From positions 62,001-126,000 of the forward strand of contig NZ_JAQZAJ010000006.1 of the NCBI RefSeq assembly GCF_028737195.1: a DNA stretch of 64,000 bases, read 5' to 3'. Position 1 is the stretch's first letter, and the number at the start of each line of letters is the position of its first letter. The DNA comes from Pseudovibrio exalbescens. GTDB lineage: Bacteria > Pseudomonadota > Alphaproteobacteria > Rhizobiales > Stappiaceae. Under the pieces are notes generated by a model that saw only the letters and a list, made by a program, of their open reading frames with translations, did not search any database and had not been told where the DNA came from. The position numbers were made by a program, and so were the translations under genes. This document shows, in pieces, positions 44,857-54,027 of the stretch.

Positions 44857-47333
44857 GAAAATGGAAGCTTGCACCGCATTTTCTGATCCGCTCCGCCGGG
44901 TTTCCGCTCGAACTTCTTCAAGGTCTGAACTGCTGCCAGACCGCACAGATGGTCGATCGATTGCTGAAGGAAGAACAGCGACTGGAGCAGCTTGCACAAG
45001 AGATGGCTTCAAGGTGGATGGAGCTTCCCAAATTGCCCGGCCTCAAGCGAAAGAGTTTGTTCAAGTCACTTGCGGGCAAGGCCGCGTTCTCCCAAGAACG
45101 ACTTGAGCTGGCAGCGGCCGAGCCTACGCTCAAGGCGGATATGGTTGCCTGGAATGAAGCCCTCTCAGCGCTGCCCCCACTTCAACAGGAAGTAGAGCAG
45201 ACATTGCGTCAAGAATTGCTGGCCGCACGCAAGCACTTGACGAACGCGTTTGACGATCCGCTGCTTCACGAGGCTGTGTTCCTCTCAAGTCCCAGCATGT
45301 ACAAGAACGGGCTTGAAAACCTGTCAGCACCGGCGGAAGAACGCACCAGTGCTGTCCGCCGACAGGAGCGACAACTTGCATTGTACCTGCAACGGTTTAC
45401 CGCAAAAAACGAGACGACCAGCTTTTTCGGGCCGATCAACTATGGCAAGGTACTTCATCACGCCAGCCCCGAGGAGGCGGAGACTTGGCCAATCCGCTAC
45501 TCACTCTCCGCTGAGGGGGTGAAACGCAGGGCCTTTATGGCTTTTTGGGCCGTCAAGGCGTTGGCGACAACGATTGCCAGCCATCCAACGGTACGCACTG
45601 GGTTGAAGCCGGTGTTGGTGCCGGGGTGCACGGTGCGAGAGGATGGTACGCTCTGGATAGCGGCAGCAAACCGGAGCGTAAAGCTCTCCAGGCAACAACG
45701 TGAGGTACTGAGTTGCCTCAACAAGGGCTGGTCACTTGGTGAACTGGCACGGGAAGCTGACCTCTGTCCAGAGGCTCTGGAGGACGTGCTACGGCCCTTT
45801 ATGGAAAAACGTCTGGTTGAGATGGGCATCCATGTGCCAATGCAGGAAGCGGATGCTCTGCAATGGCTGAAAGACTGGCTAGACGCACTTGACATTGACG
45901 ATGAACAGATCAGCATCTGGCGAGACTTGTTGGGCATGCTTTGCCGAAAAAAGGCACTCTATCCCCTTGCCGATGCGCCACAAAAACAGGCTCTCTTGAA
46001 AGAAGCAAACGAGCTGTTCACCAAGTTCACGGGGCAGGAGTCAAGCCGAAATCAAGGTTCCATCTACGCAGATAGGTTTCTGCTCTATGAAGAGGGTGTG
46101 GGGCCTCTTGAACATGGCGAAATGGCCTCGGCGTTTGCAGAAAAAATGACGGCAAACCTAGCTCCCTTACTCGATATCTGGGCTTTGGCTGGCCAGCAGC
46201 GCTCAGCGTTTTTGAAAACGCTTGGCAAACAGATTTATCAATCGCTCTACGGTGAAAGCACGGCCCAGGTTCCTTTTGCCAAATTCATGCGGGATGTGCT
46301 GGGCCATGAAAAGCTGAAAGAGTGGGAGAGTGAGGCCGCATCCTTTCAGTCAGCTGTTGCGCAACACCTAACAAATGAGGAGCTCCTTGAGCGCCTTGGG
46401 GATCGATACAAAGAAGACGGTATCGAAGTGCTGAAAGTGCCGGGATCCAGTTTGGTGGCGGCAGCTAAGCAGCTCGCTGACCAGCAGCATGATCAAACGC
46501 CTCTGATCTGTTCACCGGACATAATGATCGCCAAAACACCAGCAGGTGCTCCGCGCATGGTTTTGGGGGAGGTGCATGATACAGCCATGGTGTGGGGATG
46601 GGCCCTCGGCCTGCATCCTCAGCACCCCAAACCGCAAGAGGAAATGTGGGCTTTTCTGGCGCCAATAAGCGGCCCGAATTGCGCAAACATTGCCGGATCT
46701 ACTCGGCTGAAAATCACACCATTTCGGTATCCCGGAGTGACTATTCCTGTATCTGCCGGAGCCGATACAGATGGCGTTGAAACTATCGACCTTTCCGAGG
46801 TTTGGGTGAGGGTACAGCATGACGGCCTTGCATTGATGCACGACGCGAGTGAGGTCCCGCTCGCCCTCTTTAATGGGGAGCTGTCTTCTTTATTGCATCA
46901 AATCTTTGCGCTGCCACGCGTGGTACCTTTCACCATTTCGTTCGGCGCGTTTACGCCTCGCATTGAAGTGGATGAGATCGTTCTGCAGCGGGCGCGCTGG
47001 ATCCTTGATCGCACTGAGTTGGGGCTGGACAGCGGCAGTGGAGGCGATACCAGTGCCTTGATGACAGGTGTGCGCCGCGCGCAGCTGAAAGCCGGGCTGC
47101 CGGAACAAGTCTTTGCGAAAATTCCCGGTCAGCCCAAACCGGTTATGGTCGATTTCCGCAGCCCTTTAAGTCTGGAGTATCTGGAGGCGCTAATGCCGTC
47201 AGAAGGACACGCGGTGCTCACCGAGATGATGCCGGATGACAACGGACTCTGGCTTGATGTGGGAACAGGCAAGCCCCATACCGCCGAAATTCGCTGCACC
47301 TATGCCGCTGTTGCAGAGCACGAAGCCTCTTGA
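44853..47333 (+). CDS. short LanB-like protein 4 (candidate PEARL)
   Basis: An 826-residue LanB-like protein. Landmarks: HFLIRSAGFPLELLQGL at residues 9-25, YLQRFTAKNETTSFFGPINY (about residues 175-194), YADRFLLYEEGVGPLE, TPRIEVDEIVLQRARWI and KPVMVDFRSPLSLEYLEALM. A winged-helix-like segment (SRQQREVLSCLNKGWSLGEL) lies near residue 280. ATG 44853 overlaps the preceding stop by 4 bases and lies behind GGGAGGAG. As with the other three, the elimination domain of true dehydratases is absent. The next gene starts 17 bases after its stop. Confidence 0.8.
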   Translation: MRKWKLAPHFLIRSAGFPLELLQGLNCCQTAQMVDRLLKEEQRLEQLAQEMASRWMELPKLPGLKRKSLFKSLAGKAAFSQERLELAAAEPTLKADMVAWNEALSALPPLQQEVEQTLRQELLAARKHLTNAFDDPLLHEAVFLSSPSMYKNGLENLSAPAEERTSAVRRQERQLALYLQRFTAKNETTSFFGPINYGKVLHHASPEEAETWPIRYSLSAEGVKRRAFMAFWAVKALATTIASHPTVRTGLKPVLVPGCTVREDGTLWIAAANRSVKLSRQQREVLSCLNKGWSLGELAREADLCPEALEDVLRPFMEKRLVEMGIHVPMQEADALQWLKDWLDALDIDDEQISIWRDLLGMLCRKKALYPLADAPQKQALLKEANELFTKFTGQESSRNQGSIYADRFLLYEEGVGPLEHGEMASAFAEKMTANLAPLLDIWALAGQQRSAFLKTLGKQIYQSLYGESTAQVPFAKFMRDVLGHEKLKEWESEAASFQSAVAQHLTNEELLERLGDRYKEDGIEVLKVPGSSLVAAAKQLADQQHDQTPLICSPDIMIAKTPAGAPRMVLGEVHDTAMVWGWALGLHPQHPKPQEEMWAFLAPISGPNCANIAGSTRLKITPFRYPGVTIPVSAGADTDGVETIDLSEVWVRVQHDGLALMHDASEVPLALFNGELSSLLHQIFALPRVVPFTISFGAFTPRIEVDEIVLQRARWILDRTELGLDSGSGGDTSALMTGVRRAQLKAGLPEQVFAKIPGQPKPVMVDFRSPLSLEYLEALMPSEGHAVLTEMMPDDNGLWLDVGTGKPHTAEIRCTYAAVAEHEAS

Positions 47334-47350
47334 CAAAATTGGAGCCAAGC

Positions 47351-49249
47351 ATGTTGCAATCAATCCAGAACTCGCAAGTCTTGACCTCACCTCAGGCTTA
47401 CTTTGTGCCCGTTGCCCTTGAGCCTGATCGAGCAGAGGCTAGGCTCTTTGAACAGGTTCCGACCGCAAAGCCCTTGGTGCTGCGCGTTCGACCTGTGGTT
47501 GGCGACGCAACACTTGGCTTCGGCAGCATTGCCCCCTTGGTCGCCCGGGCTTTTTCCTGGGCGGAAGCAGATCCCGAGAACAAAGAGTTCTTGCAAAGCA
47601 TTGCGGCCGAACTGACTTGGCTCTTCCCTGAGCTGAGAAGTAAGGACTTCTCCAAAGCAGCGCCTGAGCTGACCGAGATTGCAATAGCGCCATCCCGGCG
47701 ACGCTTGCACAAGGAGTCCGAACAAATTTTGCGCGTGACCGTGGCGCTAGGGCGGTTGCTGCGCAAATGGCTATGCTCAGACGAATGCGAGATCGGCGTC
47801 GTGCATGCAGTGTATGTTGACGGGATGGACGAACAGTCTGTGAGGGTCATGCGCCGCGTCGCGGACATCATGCCAGAAGGTGGCCCGCTCATCCTCTTTT
47901 CCCGTGGCGGGGAGTTCAAAGAACCCGTTGTAGAGGGGCTGGCCCCTTGGATCGGCCAAAAAGAACGACGCGCTGCCATGATTGAAGGCGTCATGCAAAA
48001 TCTCAAGCATGTTGTGTTGGATCAAGACGCGAGATCACCAGTTTCAGCTCTTGAGATTGTTGAGATAGACGGCATTGCCAACCTTGGCACACGCGAGAAA
48101 GCACTGGTTGAGGCCCTGAACACGTCCATTGAGGAAGATGAACAACCCGAAACGCTTGCCGCTCATGCAATCGCGGCGATTGAAGAGGCAGTGTTCACAC
48201 TGAACTTCCCCCAGGCAAGGGCCGTTCTGGGGCGAATAGGTGAGCGCTTTCTCGAGTTTTCTCCCAAGCAACAGCATGAGCTCGTGCTGCATCTGGCTTT
48301 CGCTGAAGCGTTTGCCTGCCGTTTCGAAAGCGCGGCAGAGGCGTTGCAATATGCCATGTCTTTGGCTGATACGGCTGATGAAAAGGCGATGAGCCATTTC
48401 TTCCTTGCACTGTTAAAGATCAAACGCCTAGGTCAGCCACTGCAAGGCCGCGAGCACCTTGATAAAGCCATAGCGATGTTAAAGGACCGAACCGATGATG
48501 CCGCGCTGAATGACTTGGCCTGGCTCTACAACTTGCGGGCCCTGTCTTTCGTCGAGCTGCGCGACGTAGCGAATGCTCGCAAACAGGTCCTGATGGGCAT
48601 CAAGTACAACAAAGCCTGCAAACGGACGCCCGATTCAATACACCTCAAGATCAATCTGTTGTCTAACATGACGAACTTGGAGGAGTTCACGCGTCAGGTA
48701 CCAAAAGCAATTGAGCGGTGGTCTGTGTTTGAACCCATGCTGAACTCCGCCGCTGGAAGCTTTGCGAAGCACTATCACTATCGGATGGGCGGACTGCTCA
48801 CAAAGGTTGATCGGTTTGAAGAAGCCTCTGACCATTTCATGAAAGCATATGCGGAAGCTCGCAAGTCCCATGATCTCTTCTATGCGGTGTTGATTGCACG
48901 CGATCTGGGCGGAGTTCTCTATCGGGCGGGGCAGGTTGAAGAAGCCTCAACGTGGTTTGAAACGTGCGTACGTCTTCAGGATGAGATGGGCGCGGATGAT
49001 GCGATCAGTGCTGACTGGGTCGCGTTGTGGTACTGCCGATGGTGCGTAACCACCAAAACCGCCGGCGCCAACGCGGTGAAGCAACCACTCTACAAATCCA
49101 TCTCTTCTGGCAGTATGGGGCGTGAAGGCGAAGATCAGTCTGGTGCCAACGCTTTTGCGCCAGTCGAGTTCCAATTCTTGCCGCGCCCCGGCACCAAGCT
49201 GAACCGTCCGTTTGACATCACAAACTTGTACTGGGAGTCAGCGTCGTAA
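47351..49249 (+). CDS. TPR protein with degenerate ATPase-like N-terminus, copy 2
   Basis: A 632-residue protein with the layout of the TPR protein at 38056-39834. The two share the helix SRRRLHKESEQILRVTVALG (there ERRLSRESEYTFRITNGLA), a strand in the Walker B position (VVHAVYVDGMDEQSVRVMRR), and about eight TPR-like repeats in the C-terminal half (HLKINLLSNMTNLEEF in both, with small changes). No P-loop lysine is seen. It follows LanB-like 4 as the other copy follows LanB-like 1. ATG 47351 was chosen with TGGAG 7 bases upstream. The stop shares a base with the next start (TAATG). Function unknown; a partner or chaperone role for the LanB-like proteins is inferred. Confidence 0.6.
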   Translation: MLQSIQNSQVLTSPQAYFVPVALEPDRAEARLFEQVPTAKPLVLRVRPVVGDATLGFGSIAPLVARAFSWAEADPENKEFLQSIAAELTWLFPELRSKDFSKAAPELTEIAIAPSRRRLHKESEQILRVTVALGRLLRKWLCSDECEIGVVHAVYVDGMDEQSVRVMRRVADIMPEGGPLILFSRGGEFKEPVVEGLAPWIGQKERRAAMIEGVMQNLKHVVLDQDARSPVSALEIVEIDGIANLGTREKALVEALNTSIEEDEQPETLAAHAIAAIEEAVFTLNFPQARAVLGRIGERFLEFSPKQQHELVLHLAFAEAFACRFESAAEALQYAMSLADTADEKAMSHFFLALLKIKRLGQPLQGREHLDKAIAMLKDRTDDAALNDLAWLYNLRALSFVELRDVANARKQVLMGIKYNKACKRTPDSIHLKINLLSNMTNLEEFTRQVPKAIERWSVFEPMLNSAAGSFAKHYHYRMGGLLTKVDRFEEASDHFMKAYAEARKSHDLFYAVLIARDLGGVLYRAGQVEEASTWFETCVRLQDEMGADDAISADWVALWYCRWCVTTKTAGANAVKQPLYKSISSGSMGREGEDQSGANAFAPVEFQFLPRPGTKLNRPFDITNLYWESAS

Positions 49250-50415
49250 TGGAAGAGCGGTTTCGAAATCCAGCCCCTACGCAACCACCAAACACCACTG
49301 ACGCCCTTATTATTGGCGGAGGGGTGGTTGGCGTTGTAACCGCCCTGCGTTTACTGCAGGCCGGGAAGAAGGTGGTGCTGGTAGAAGCGCGAGACGCCCT
49401 CGGGCTTGAGGCGAGTGCTGCCCGGGCAGGTCTGTTAACGACTGTGGCTGAGGGGGAGGCAGGAACACCATACTCACGGCTATCCATTGCCGGTCTGCAG
49501 CGGTTTCGGCAACTGGTGGCGGAGGTCGGCGGCGAGCAGTACCACGCACGACATAGTGTGGTCGAAAGCCCGCATTTGCGCGTGGCACAAGACTCCAAAG
49601 AGCTTGAGTTGCTCTCAGCATATCTCGCCGATCCCGGCCTTGCTGATCCCCATGAGCGTCAACTGGATGCAGCTGCACTGCGGGCGCGTCACCCCTATAT
49701 TGCCGAGGGCATTGCAGGTGGCATTGTTGGCGCTCATGCGCATCACACATACCCACCCGCACTGGTGTCTGCCTTGGCACAGTGCGCGCTGGACTTGGGG
49801 CTGACACTCCTGACCCAAACCCGTGTTGAAACATTGGTGCACACAACTTCTCGTGTTATTGGCGGGCGCCTTTCCACGGGCGTTGAGATAAAAGCTGCGG
49901 AAACAATTGTCGCGACAGGTTACCAAACCGGCAGCCTGCTGGAAGGCATGGGGCTACAGGTGCCCATAAGCCCGGTTCGTGGGCAAATGATCGTCGTTGG
50001 ATTGCCTAGCCGTCACCGTTTCGACCCCGTGATTACTACGGGCCGCGGCTATATCGTGCCGAAGGCGGGTGGGCGCGTTGTGATTGGGGCTACTCATGAA
50101 GCGCGGAAGAGCACTCCAAATCATACCCTTGGAGGGCTCTCCAGTCTCGCCGAGATCGCGCGGGTCGTGCCGATACTCCTGCAAGCGCCTGTGCTTGATC
50201 AATTTGTGGGTATTCGCCCCATGACACCCGACGGCTATCCGTTGATTGGACGCTTTGCCGGGCTGGATGGGCTGATCATGGCTACTGGCCATGGCAGCCA
50301 TGGTGTCTTGCTGAGCGCCATCACCGCTGATGTTGTCTGTGGTCTTGCCTTGGGCGAACCAGCTCACAAAGACTTTGAGGCGTTCAGACCCGACCGTTTT
50401 TCGGTTGCCGCATAG
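49249..50415 (+). CDS. FAD-dependent oxidoreductase, DAO family
   Basis: A 388-residue flavoenzyme of the D-amino-acid-oxidase/glycine-oxidase (DadA/ThiO) family. The N-terminal FAD-binding motif DALIIGGGVVGVVTALRLLQ (residues 17-36) is followed by VVLVEARDALGLEASAARAG, where substrate-side family members keep a similar Ala/Ser-rich segment. The C-terminal signature reads GIRPMTPDGYPLIGRFAGLD and ATGHGSHGVLLS. It most likely oxidises a C-N bond in an amino acid or amine; in this cluster the substrate is probably a residue added to the scaffold peptide or the released product. It is cytoplasmic and coupled to the genes on both sides. Confidence 0.82.
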   Translation: MEERFRNPAPTQPPNTTDALIIGGGVVGVVTALRLLQAGKKVVLVEARDALGLEASAARAGLLTTVAEGEAGTPYSRLSIAGLQRFRQLVAEVGGEQYHARHSVVESPHLRVAQDSKELELLSAYLADPGLADPHERQLDAAALRARHPYIAEGIAGGIVGAHAHHTYPPALVSALAQCALDLGLTLLTQTRVETLVHTTSRVIGGRLSTGVEIKAAETIVATGYQTGSLLEGMGLQVPISPVRGQMIVVGLPSRHRFDPVITTGRGYIVPKAGGRVVIGATHEARKSTPNHTLGGLSSLAEIARVVPILLQAPVLDQFVGIRPMTPDGYPLIGRFAGLDGLIMATGHGSHGVLLSAITADVVCGLALGEPAHKDFEAFRPDRFSVAA

Positions 50416-50432
50416 TTTGGGAGAAATTGTTC

Positions 50433-52376
50433 ATGTCACTTCGCCTGATTTACCCGCCGCAAACGGATCCCACCGCGCCTGATGTTGAGTTGATAGATCT
50501 GGCGGCGCGTGTTTGCGCTATGGGTGGACACCTTCTTGACGCTAACCAATTGGCATTTCGACGCTTTCTCTCAGGTTCCCATGCTGCAGCCCGCTGTGCA
50601 CTTCTGGAAGAAAAGCTGGCTGATTCAGCGCCGGATGAGGGGCTGTTGAATGGCGATCACGCCTACGGTTATTACCGTCTGCTGCGCAGCAAGCTTTTGC
50701 AGTCTGACCTCAGCGAGGAAGATGCCGGGCATATGTTGAGTGCTTTACTTCAACAGGATGCATCGCCGCGCAGGCAAGATGTGTTACGCCAAGACATAGA
50801 ACGAAGGCTCGAAGTTGGCATTGCACCTTACTACGGGCAGCTTCGTCTCAACGACTTAACCGCTGTGCATAGTACAGAAGTGAGTTCGGATCTCCGTGCC
50901 GTTTGCGAGGATCAATCATTTCCCTATCACGATTTTTGGCGAGTCCTTATTAGAAGGGTCGGGGTGCAGGCCTCCGAGACTTGGCTTGTCTGGCTTGATG
51001 CAGACCAACAACTCCTTCCCGCTATGAGCTTGCTAGAGGCGCTCTCTGAGTTCAGCACGCATGGCGAAGACCTGCCGAACCTTGTTTTCTGCGGGCCGGT
51101 TTCGCCGAGCTTGAATAAAGCAAAGAAATGCGGCGCACTGCCAGACGTTCCCGTTGAAATCCTGCCAGACAAACCTAGCGTCATGGCAAAGCTGGCGGAT
51201 GCCGACATCGGTGTGTCCCCCCACCATTGGGTCAGTGCAATCGGGTCCTTTACACTTCAGCGGCCAGCGGTGCCTGTCCTGCGTGTAACAGCCTCTCCGG
51301 AGTCGAACCATGCGTTTCATTCCATGTTGGCAAGTGGCGCTCTGGATGAAACATCAGTGCGACTGCTGTTCGTGGCACCGAGCACGCCCGATGCCCTGTT
51401 GGATCTGGCGGGGCTTCTGGCCGGGAAGGAGGCTAAATGGTCGGCCACCCTTGGTTTCGGCCGAACGCTTTCACGGGAGGTCGCGCAGCGTTTGGCGCAT
51501 GGGGGCTTGAGCTCATTGATGTTTGAGGTCAAAGGGTTTGCGGGCTGGCCCGATGAGCCGTCAGCACAGGAAGGGTTGCTGGCCTCCTGGCGTGCTGCCA
51601 AGCAGGCTGGTCTATATGTATCGCTAACGTTGGTCTATGGCTTCCCACGGGATACGGCTGCGAGCTTCGAGAGGTTTATCTCGTTCCTTGAAATGAATAG
51701 GGATGAGATAGACCAAATCTTGCGTCTAAAGTTATACAGGGTGCCAATTGGCTCTCCTGCACACCAAACGCCTGAAGATTTTGGCATCGTCGAGCTGATG
51801 GATCCGGGAAATGCAGATCTTCCAAGAACTCTTCACTTTCGGAGTGAAACCGGGCTCAACAGTGAGAATTTTTTCCAAACCGCAGCTGAGTTGGCGCCCC
51901 GCCTCAAGCTCCGTGACAACGACTTGCCACCGTCGCCGCTTCATGCCGATGAAGGAACGCCTAACGCAATTCAGATACCAGAACAGACGAAATCAGGCCT
52001 AACGGGAGAGTTCGGGGACAATATGAAAGTCACCAAAGCGCCCGGTGTCCGGCTGGTCCAAACACAATTTGACTACCGCGCACTAGATGATCTTTATGGC
52101 GACTTCCGACCTCGGCCAAACACACCACCTCCGCAACCAACCAATGTGGCAGCGAAGAAAGCATGGCTCGCGTATAATGCGAACAATGGCCGCATTCTAA
52201 ACTTGAGTGACGTTTTGGGCGGATTGCTAAACAAAGCGGAAGAACCAGTTTCCTTGAAAGACTTGACGGGATCATTCCCGCCTGCTGCTCGGGAAAAGAT
52301 TGAACTGGCACTGAAGAAACTAATGGAGCACGGGCTCCTCGTGCCCGAGCGGCAAACTGCCGATATCTCAGCCTAG
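50433..52376 (+). CDS. radical-SAM-like protein without the iron-sulfur cysteines
   Basis: A 647-residue protein laid out like a B12-binding radical SAM enzyme. An N-terminal helical and Rossmann-like part (residues about 1-285) is followed by a TIM-barrel-like part. Family landmarks are visible: a helix-strand WSATLGFGRTLSREVAQRLA in the place of the arginine-containing strand, GLSSLMFEVKGF in the place of the GIES strand, and VSLTLVYGFPRDTAASFERF in the place of the GLPGET motif. Where CxxxCxxC should stand the sequence is ASPESNHAFH, with S288, N292 and F295 at the three ligand positions, and no other CxxxCxxC exists. The last about 80 residues look like a winged-helix peptide-binding domain. 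It is last in the operon and may act as a peptide-binding or non-radical SAM protein. Confidence 0.65.
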   Translation: MSLRLIYPPQTDPTAPDVELIDLAARVCAMGGHLLDANQLAFRRFLSGSHAAARCALLEEKLADSAPDEGLLNGDHAYGYYRLLRSKLLQSDLSEEDAGHMLSALLQQDASPRRQDVLRQDIERRLEVGIAPYYGQLRLNDLTAVHSTEVSSDLRAVCEDQSFPYHDFWRVLIRRVGVQASETWLVWLDADQQLLPAMSLLEALSEFSTHGEDLPNLVFCGPVSPSLNKAKKCGALPDVPVEILPDKPSVMAKLADADIGVSPHHWVSAIGSFTLQRPAVPVLRVTASPESNHAFHSMLASGALDETSVRLLFVAPSTPDALLDLAGLLAGKEAKWSATLGFGRTLSREVAQRLAHGGLSSLMFEVKGFAGWPDEPSAQEGLLASWRAAKQAGLYVSLTLVYGFPRDTAASFERFISFLEMNRDEIDQILRLKLYRVPIGSPAHQTPEDFGIVELMDPGNADLPRTLHFRSETGLNSENFFQTAAELAPRLKLRDNDLPPSPLHADEGTPNAIQIPEQTKSGLTGEFGDNMKVTKAPGVRLVQTQFDYRALDDLYGDFRPRPNTPPPQPTNVAAKKAWLAYNANNGRILNLSDVLGGLLNKAEEPVSLKDLTGSFPPAAREKIELALKKLMEHGLLVPERQTADISA

Positions 52377-52390
52377 CAATACAACACAGA

Positions 52391-52429
52391 AATGCCCACA
52401 GGACCTTGTTTCTGGGCATTGCTTTGGTT
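52391..52429 (+). terminator. terminator-like hairpin at the end of the cluster
   Basis: AATGCCCA (52391-52398) pairs perfectly with TGGGCATT (52413-52420) around a 14-base loop, followed by GCTTTGGTT. It lies 15 bases after the last gene of the cluster and between convergent transcripts. Confidence 0.6.
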
Positions 52430-52498
52430 CCATAATATGGATTATGGGGTTATCGTGTGTAGCGGGGTGTGCGCTGGCCCGAGGTGCTCACCCTATTT

Positions 52499-52675
52499 TT
52501 AGTTTAGCCCAACCCCGCCAGAGAGTGTTGTATTTAGAACTACTCCATGCTTTTTAGAAATCGCGGTCAGTCGAGCATCAAGAAATGCCTGCCGGTCATT
52601 GCTAAAAAACGAAACATTATCAAGAAGATCCTGAAGATCTTGATTTAGATCCGCCCACTTCCCTAAGTCTTGCAT
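52499..52675 (-). CDS. small protein of 58 residues, unknown
   Basis: An open frame on the minus strand starting at ATG 52675 with GGGAAA upstream, 19 bases after the exported-protein gene and probably on the same transcript. The product starts MQDLGKWADLNQDLQDLLDN and ends with TTLSGGVGLN. It has a helical acidic N-terminal half and a short glycine-containing end. No domain is recognised. The layout is reminiscent of a leader peptide with a GG site, but that is only a resemblance. Confidence 0.35.
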   Translation of the reverse strand: MQDLGKWADLNQDLQDLLDNVSFFSNDRQAFLDARLTAISKKHGVVLNTTLSGGVGLN

Positions 52676-52694
52676 AACAATTTCCCAATATATA

Positions 52695-53483
52695 CTAGTC
52701 AGAACAATTGACTTGCGAAATCTTTTTAAAGAATTCCTCTTGACCCATTCCATAAGAAACGAAGTCTGCATACAGCACATTCAGCGGACGCAACTTGAAC
52801 CACATAGGTGGATGAAAATCACCTATTGTGACCGAAGGTAAGTCGATCCACTGAATAATATTTGCATAATTTGACAGTCCGTAATGGATGCCCACCCCAG
52901 CCATCAGACATTGGATATAATTTGTATCATCTTCATCAGAAACAAAAATCGCAGTTTTTTCAATCTCAAAACCTGAAACAGTTCTAAGAATTTTACACTG
53001 CTCATCACCAAAATGCTGCGTCATTTCTGCAGAAACTTCGGTCGACGCCAAGTAATCGGAATAATAGTTATCAGGTGCAACCAAAATATCATAGGAAATG
53101 TCTTCTTCAAAGTTCAAACCATCTATATTGCCTTTATATGTGTTCCAAGTATAAAATGGCACATTAAGCCCGGTATCTTGAATTGATACTGAGTAAATCG
53201 CGTACTTACCTAAATCCACAGAGGTCATATTCAGCAAAGAGAATCTGAAACCGCGATATCTCCGAGCATTCGTCTTGTCGGTTCTCTTTTCCTTATGCCT
53301 ATAAACTTGAGTAATTCCAATTTCGTCATCAAACCAGAGATTATTGGATAGAGTAAATCCAACGTCTCCGAGCCAATCTCTTTCGCATACCACAATCGAT
53401 TTGTTGGCTGACTGAGCTAGCGCCGGCGTAAGAAAAACTAGACCGGAAACAACAAGCCTCGTGAAAGCATTAAGAGAGCGCAT
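52695..53483 (-). CDS. exported protein of unknown function
   Basis: A 262-residue protein with a clear signal peptide (residues about 1-22, RLVVSGLVFLTPALAQSA). The mature part is beta-rich and aromatic (FYTWNTYKGNIDGLNFEEDI), with three or four cysteines that could pair in the periplasm, and no transmembrane segment. ATG 53483 was chosen with AGGAAG about 5 bases upstream; GTG codons just upstream are possible. AT-richer codon use than the peptide cluster beside it suggests separate origin. It is convergent with the peptide cluster. No family recognised. Confidence 0.55.
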   Translation of the reverse strand: MRSLNAFTRLVVSGLVFLTPALAQSANKSIVVCERDWLGDVGFTLSNNLWFDDEIGITQVYRHKEKRTDKTNARRYRGFRFSLLNMTSVDLGKYAIYSVSIQDTGLNVPFYTWNTYKGNIDGLNFEEDISYDILVAPDNYYSDYLASTEVSAEMTQHFGDEQCKILRTVSGFEIEKTAIFVSDEDDTNYIQCLMAGVGIHYGLSNYANIIQWIDLPSVTIGDFHPPMWFKLRPLNVLYADFVSYGMGQEEFFKKISQVNCSD

Positions 53484-54027
53484 CACCACTTCCTGATTTC
53501 AACATTACCATCTTGACAGCGCCTCAGCTTCCAAGATTTTAGCGGTACCGCAGACCGCTTATGGAGCACATTGACCGCCTGAGAATTCATTATCTTTGGT
53601 CGGAACTAAACCCGACTTTCTTCAATAAGTTGCATTGATTATTCATAGTGAGTCGTTTTATCACGCGCACATAGTAAATTAATTTAAAAAAATTTAAAGT
53701 TTTATATAATCCAGAATATAAATTGTCGTCAATGCCCTATGCATATACCATAAATACACTGCTCATCCTTGTAGATTTCCGTAGTTAAATTAGGTAATTT
53801 GAACGTGTGAAACAGCCGAGCTCTAACAAGAAATACGTAATGTAAGAAGTCGAACTATCAAAATTCGTATGAAGATCACGCCCCGCAAGTGTCTTGGCTG
53901 GAAGCCACCTGCAGAAGTCTTTCAAGAAAAATGTGGGTATTTTGAACGCTAACCGCTACCCTAAAGCACGCTGGAGCCGCACCTCAGGGAGCGCGTATCG
54001 TGTTTGCACCTTCCTGATCTCTTGTTT
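53484..54027. other. AT-rich intergenic region
   Basis: About 540 bases with runs of A and T (around 53670-53720) and no gene. It contains the promoter for the exported protein on the minus strand and the downstream end of mcrC. No palindrome strong enough to call. Confidence 0.4.

Noticed and set aside
35701-47333. Four classical lantibiotic dehydratases making a lanthipeptide.
   Set aside because: The proteins lack room for the elimination domain, there is no LanC-like cyclase in the window, and the precursor has no Cys and no Ser/Thr in its C-terminal half.
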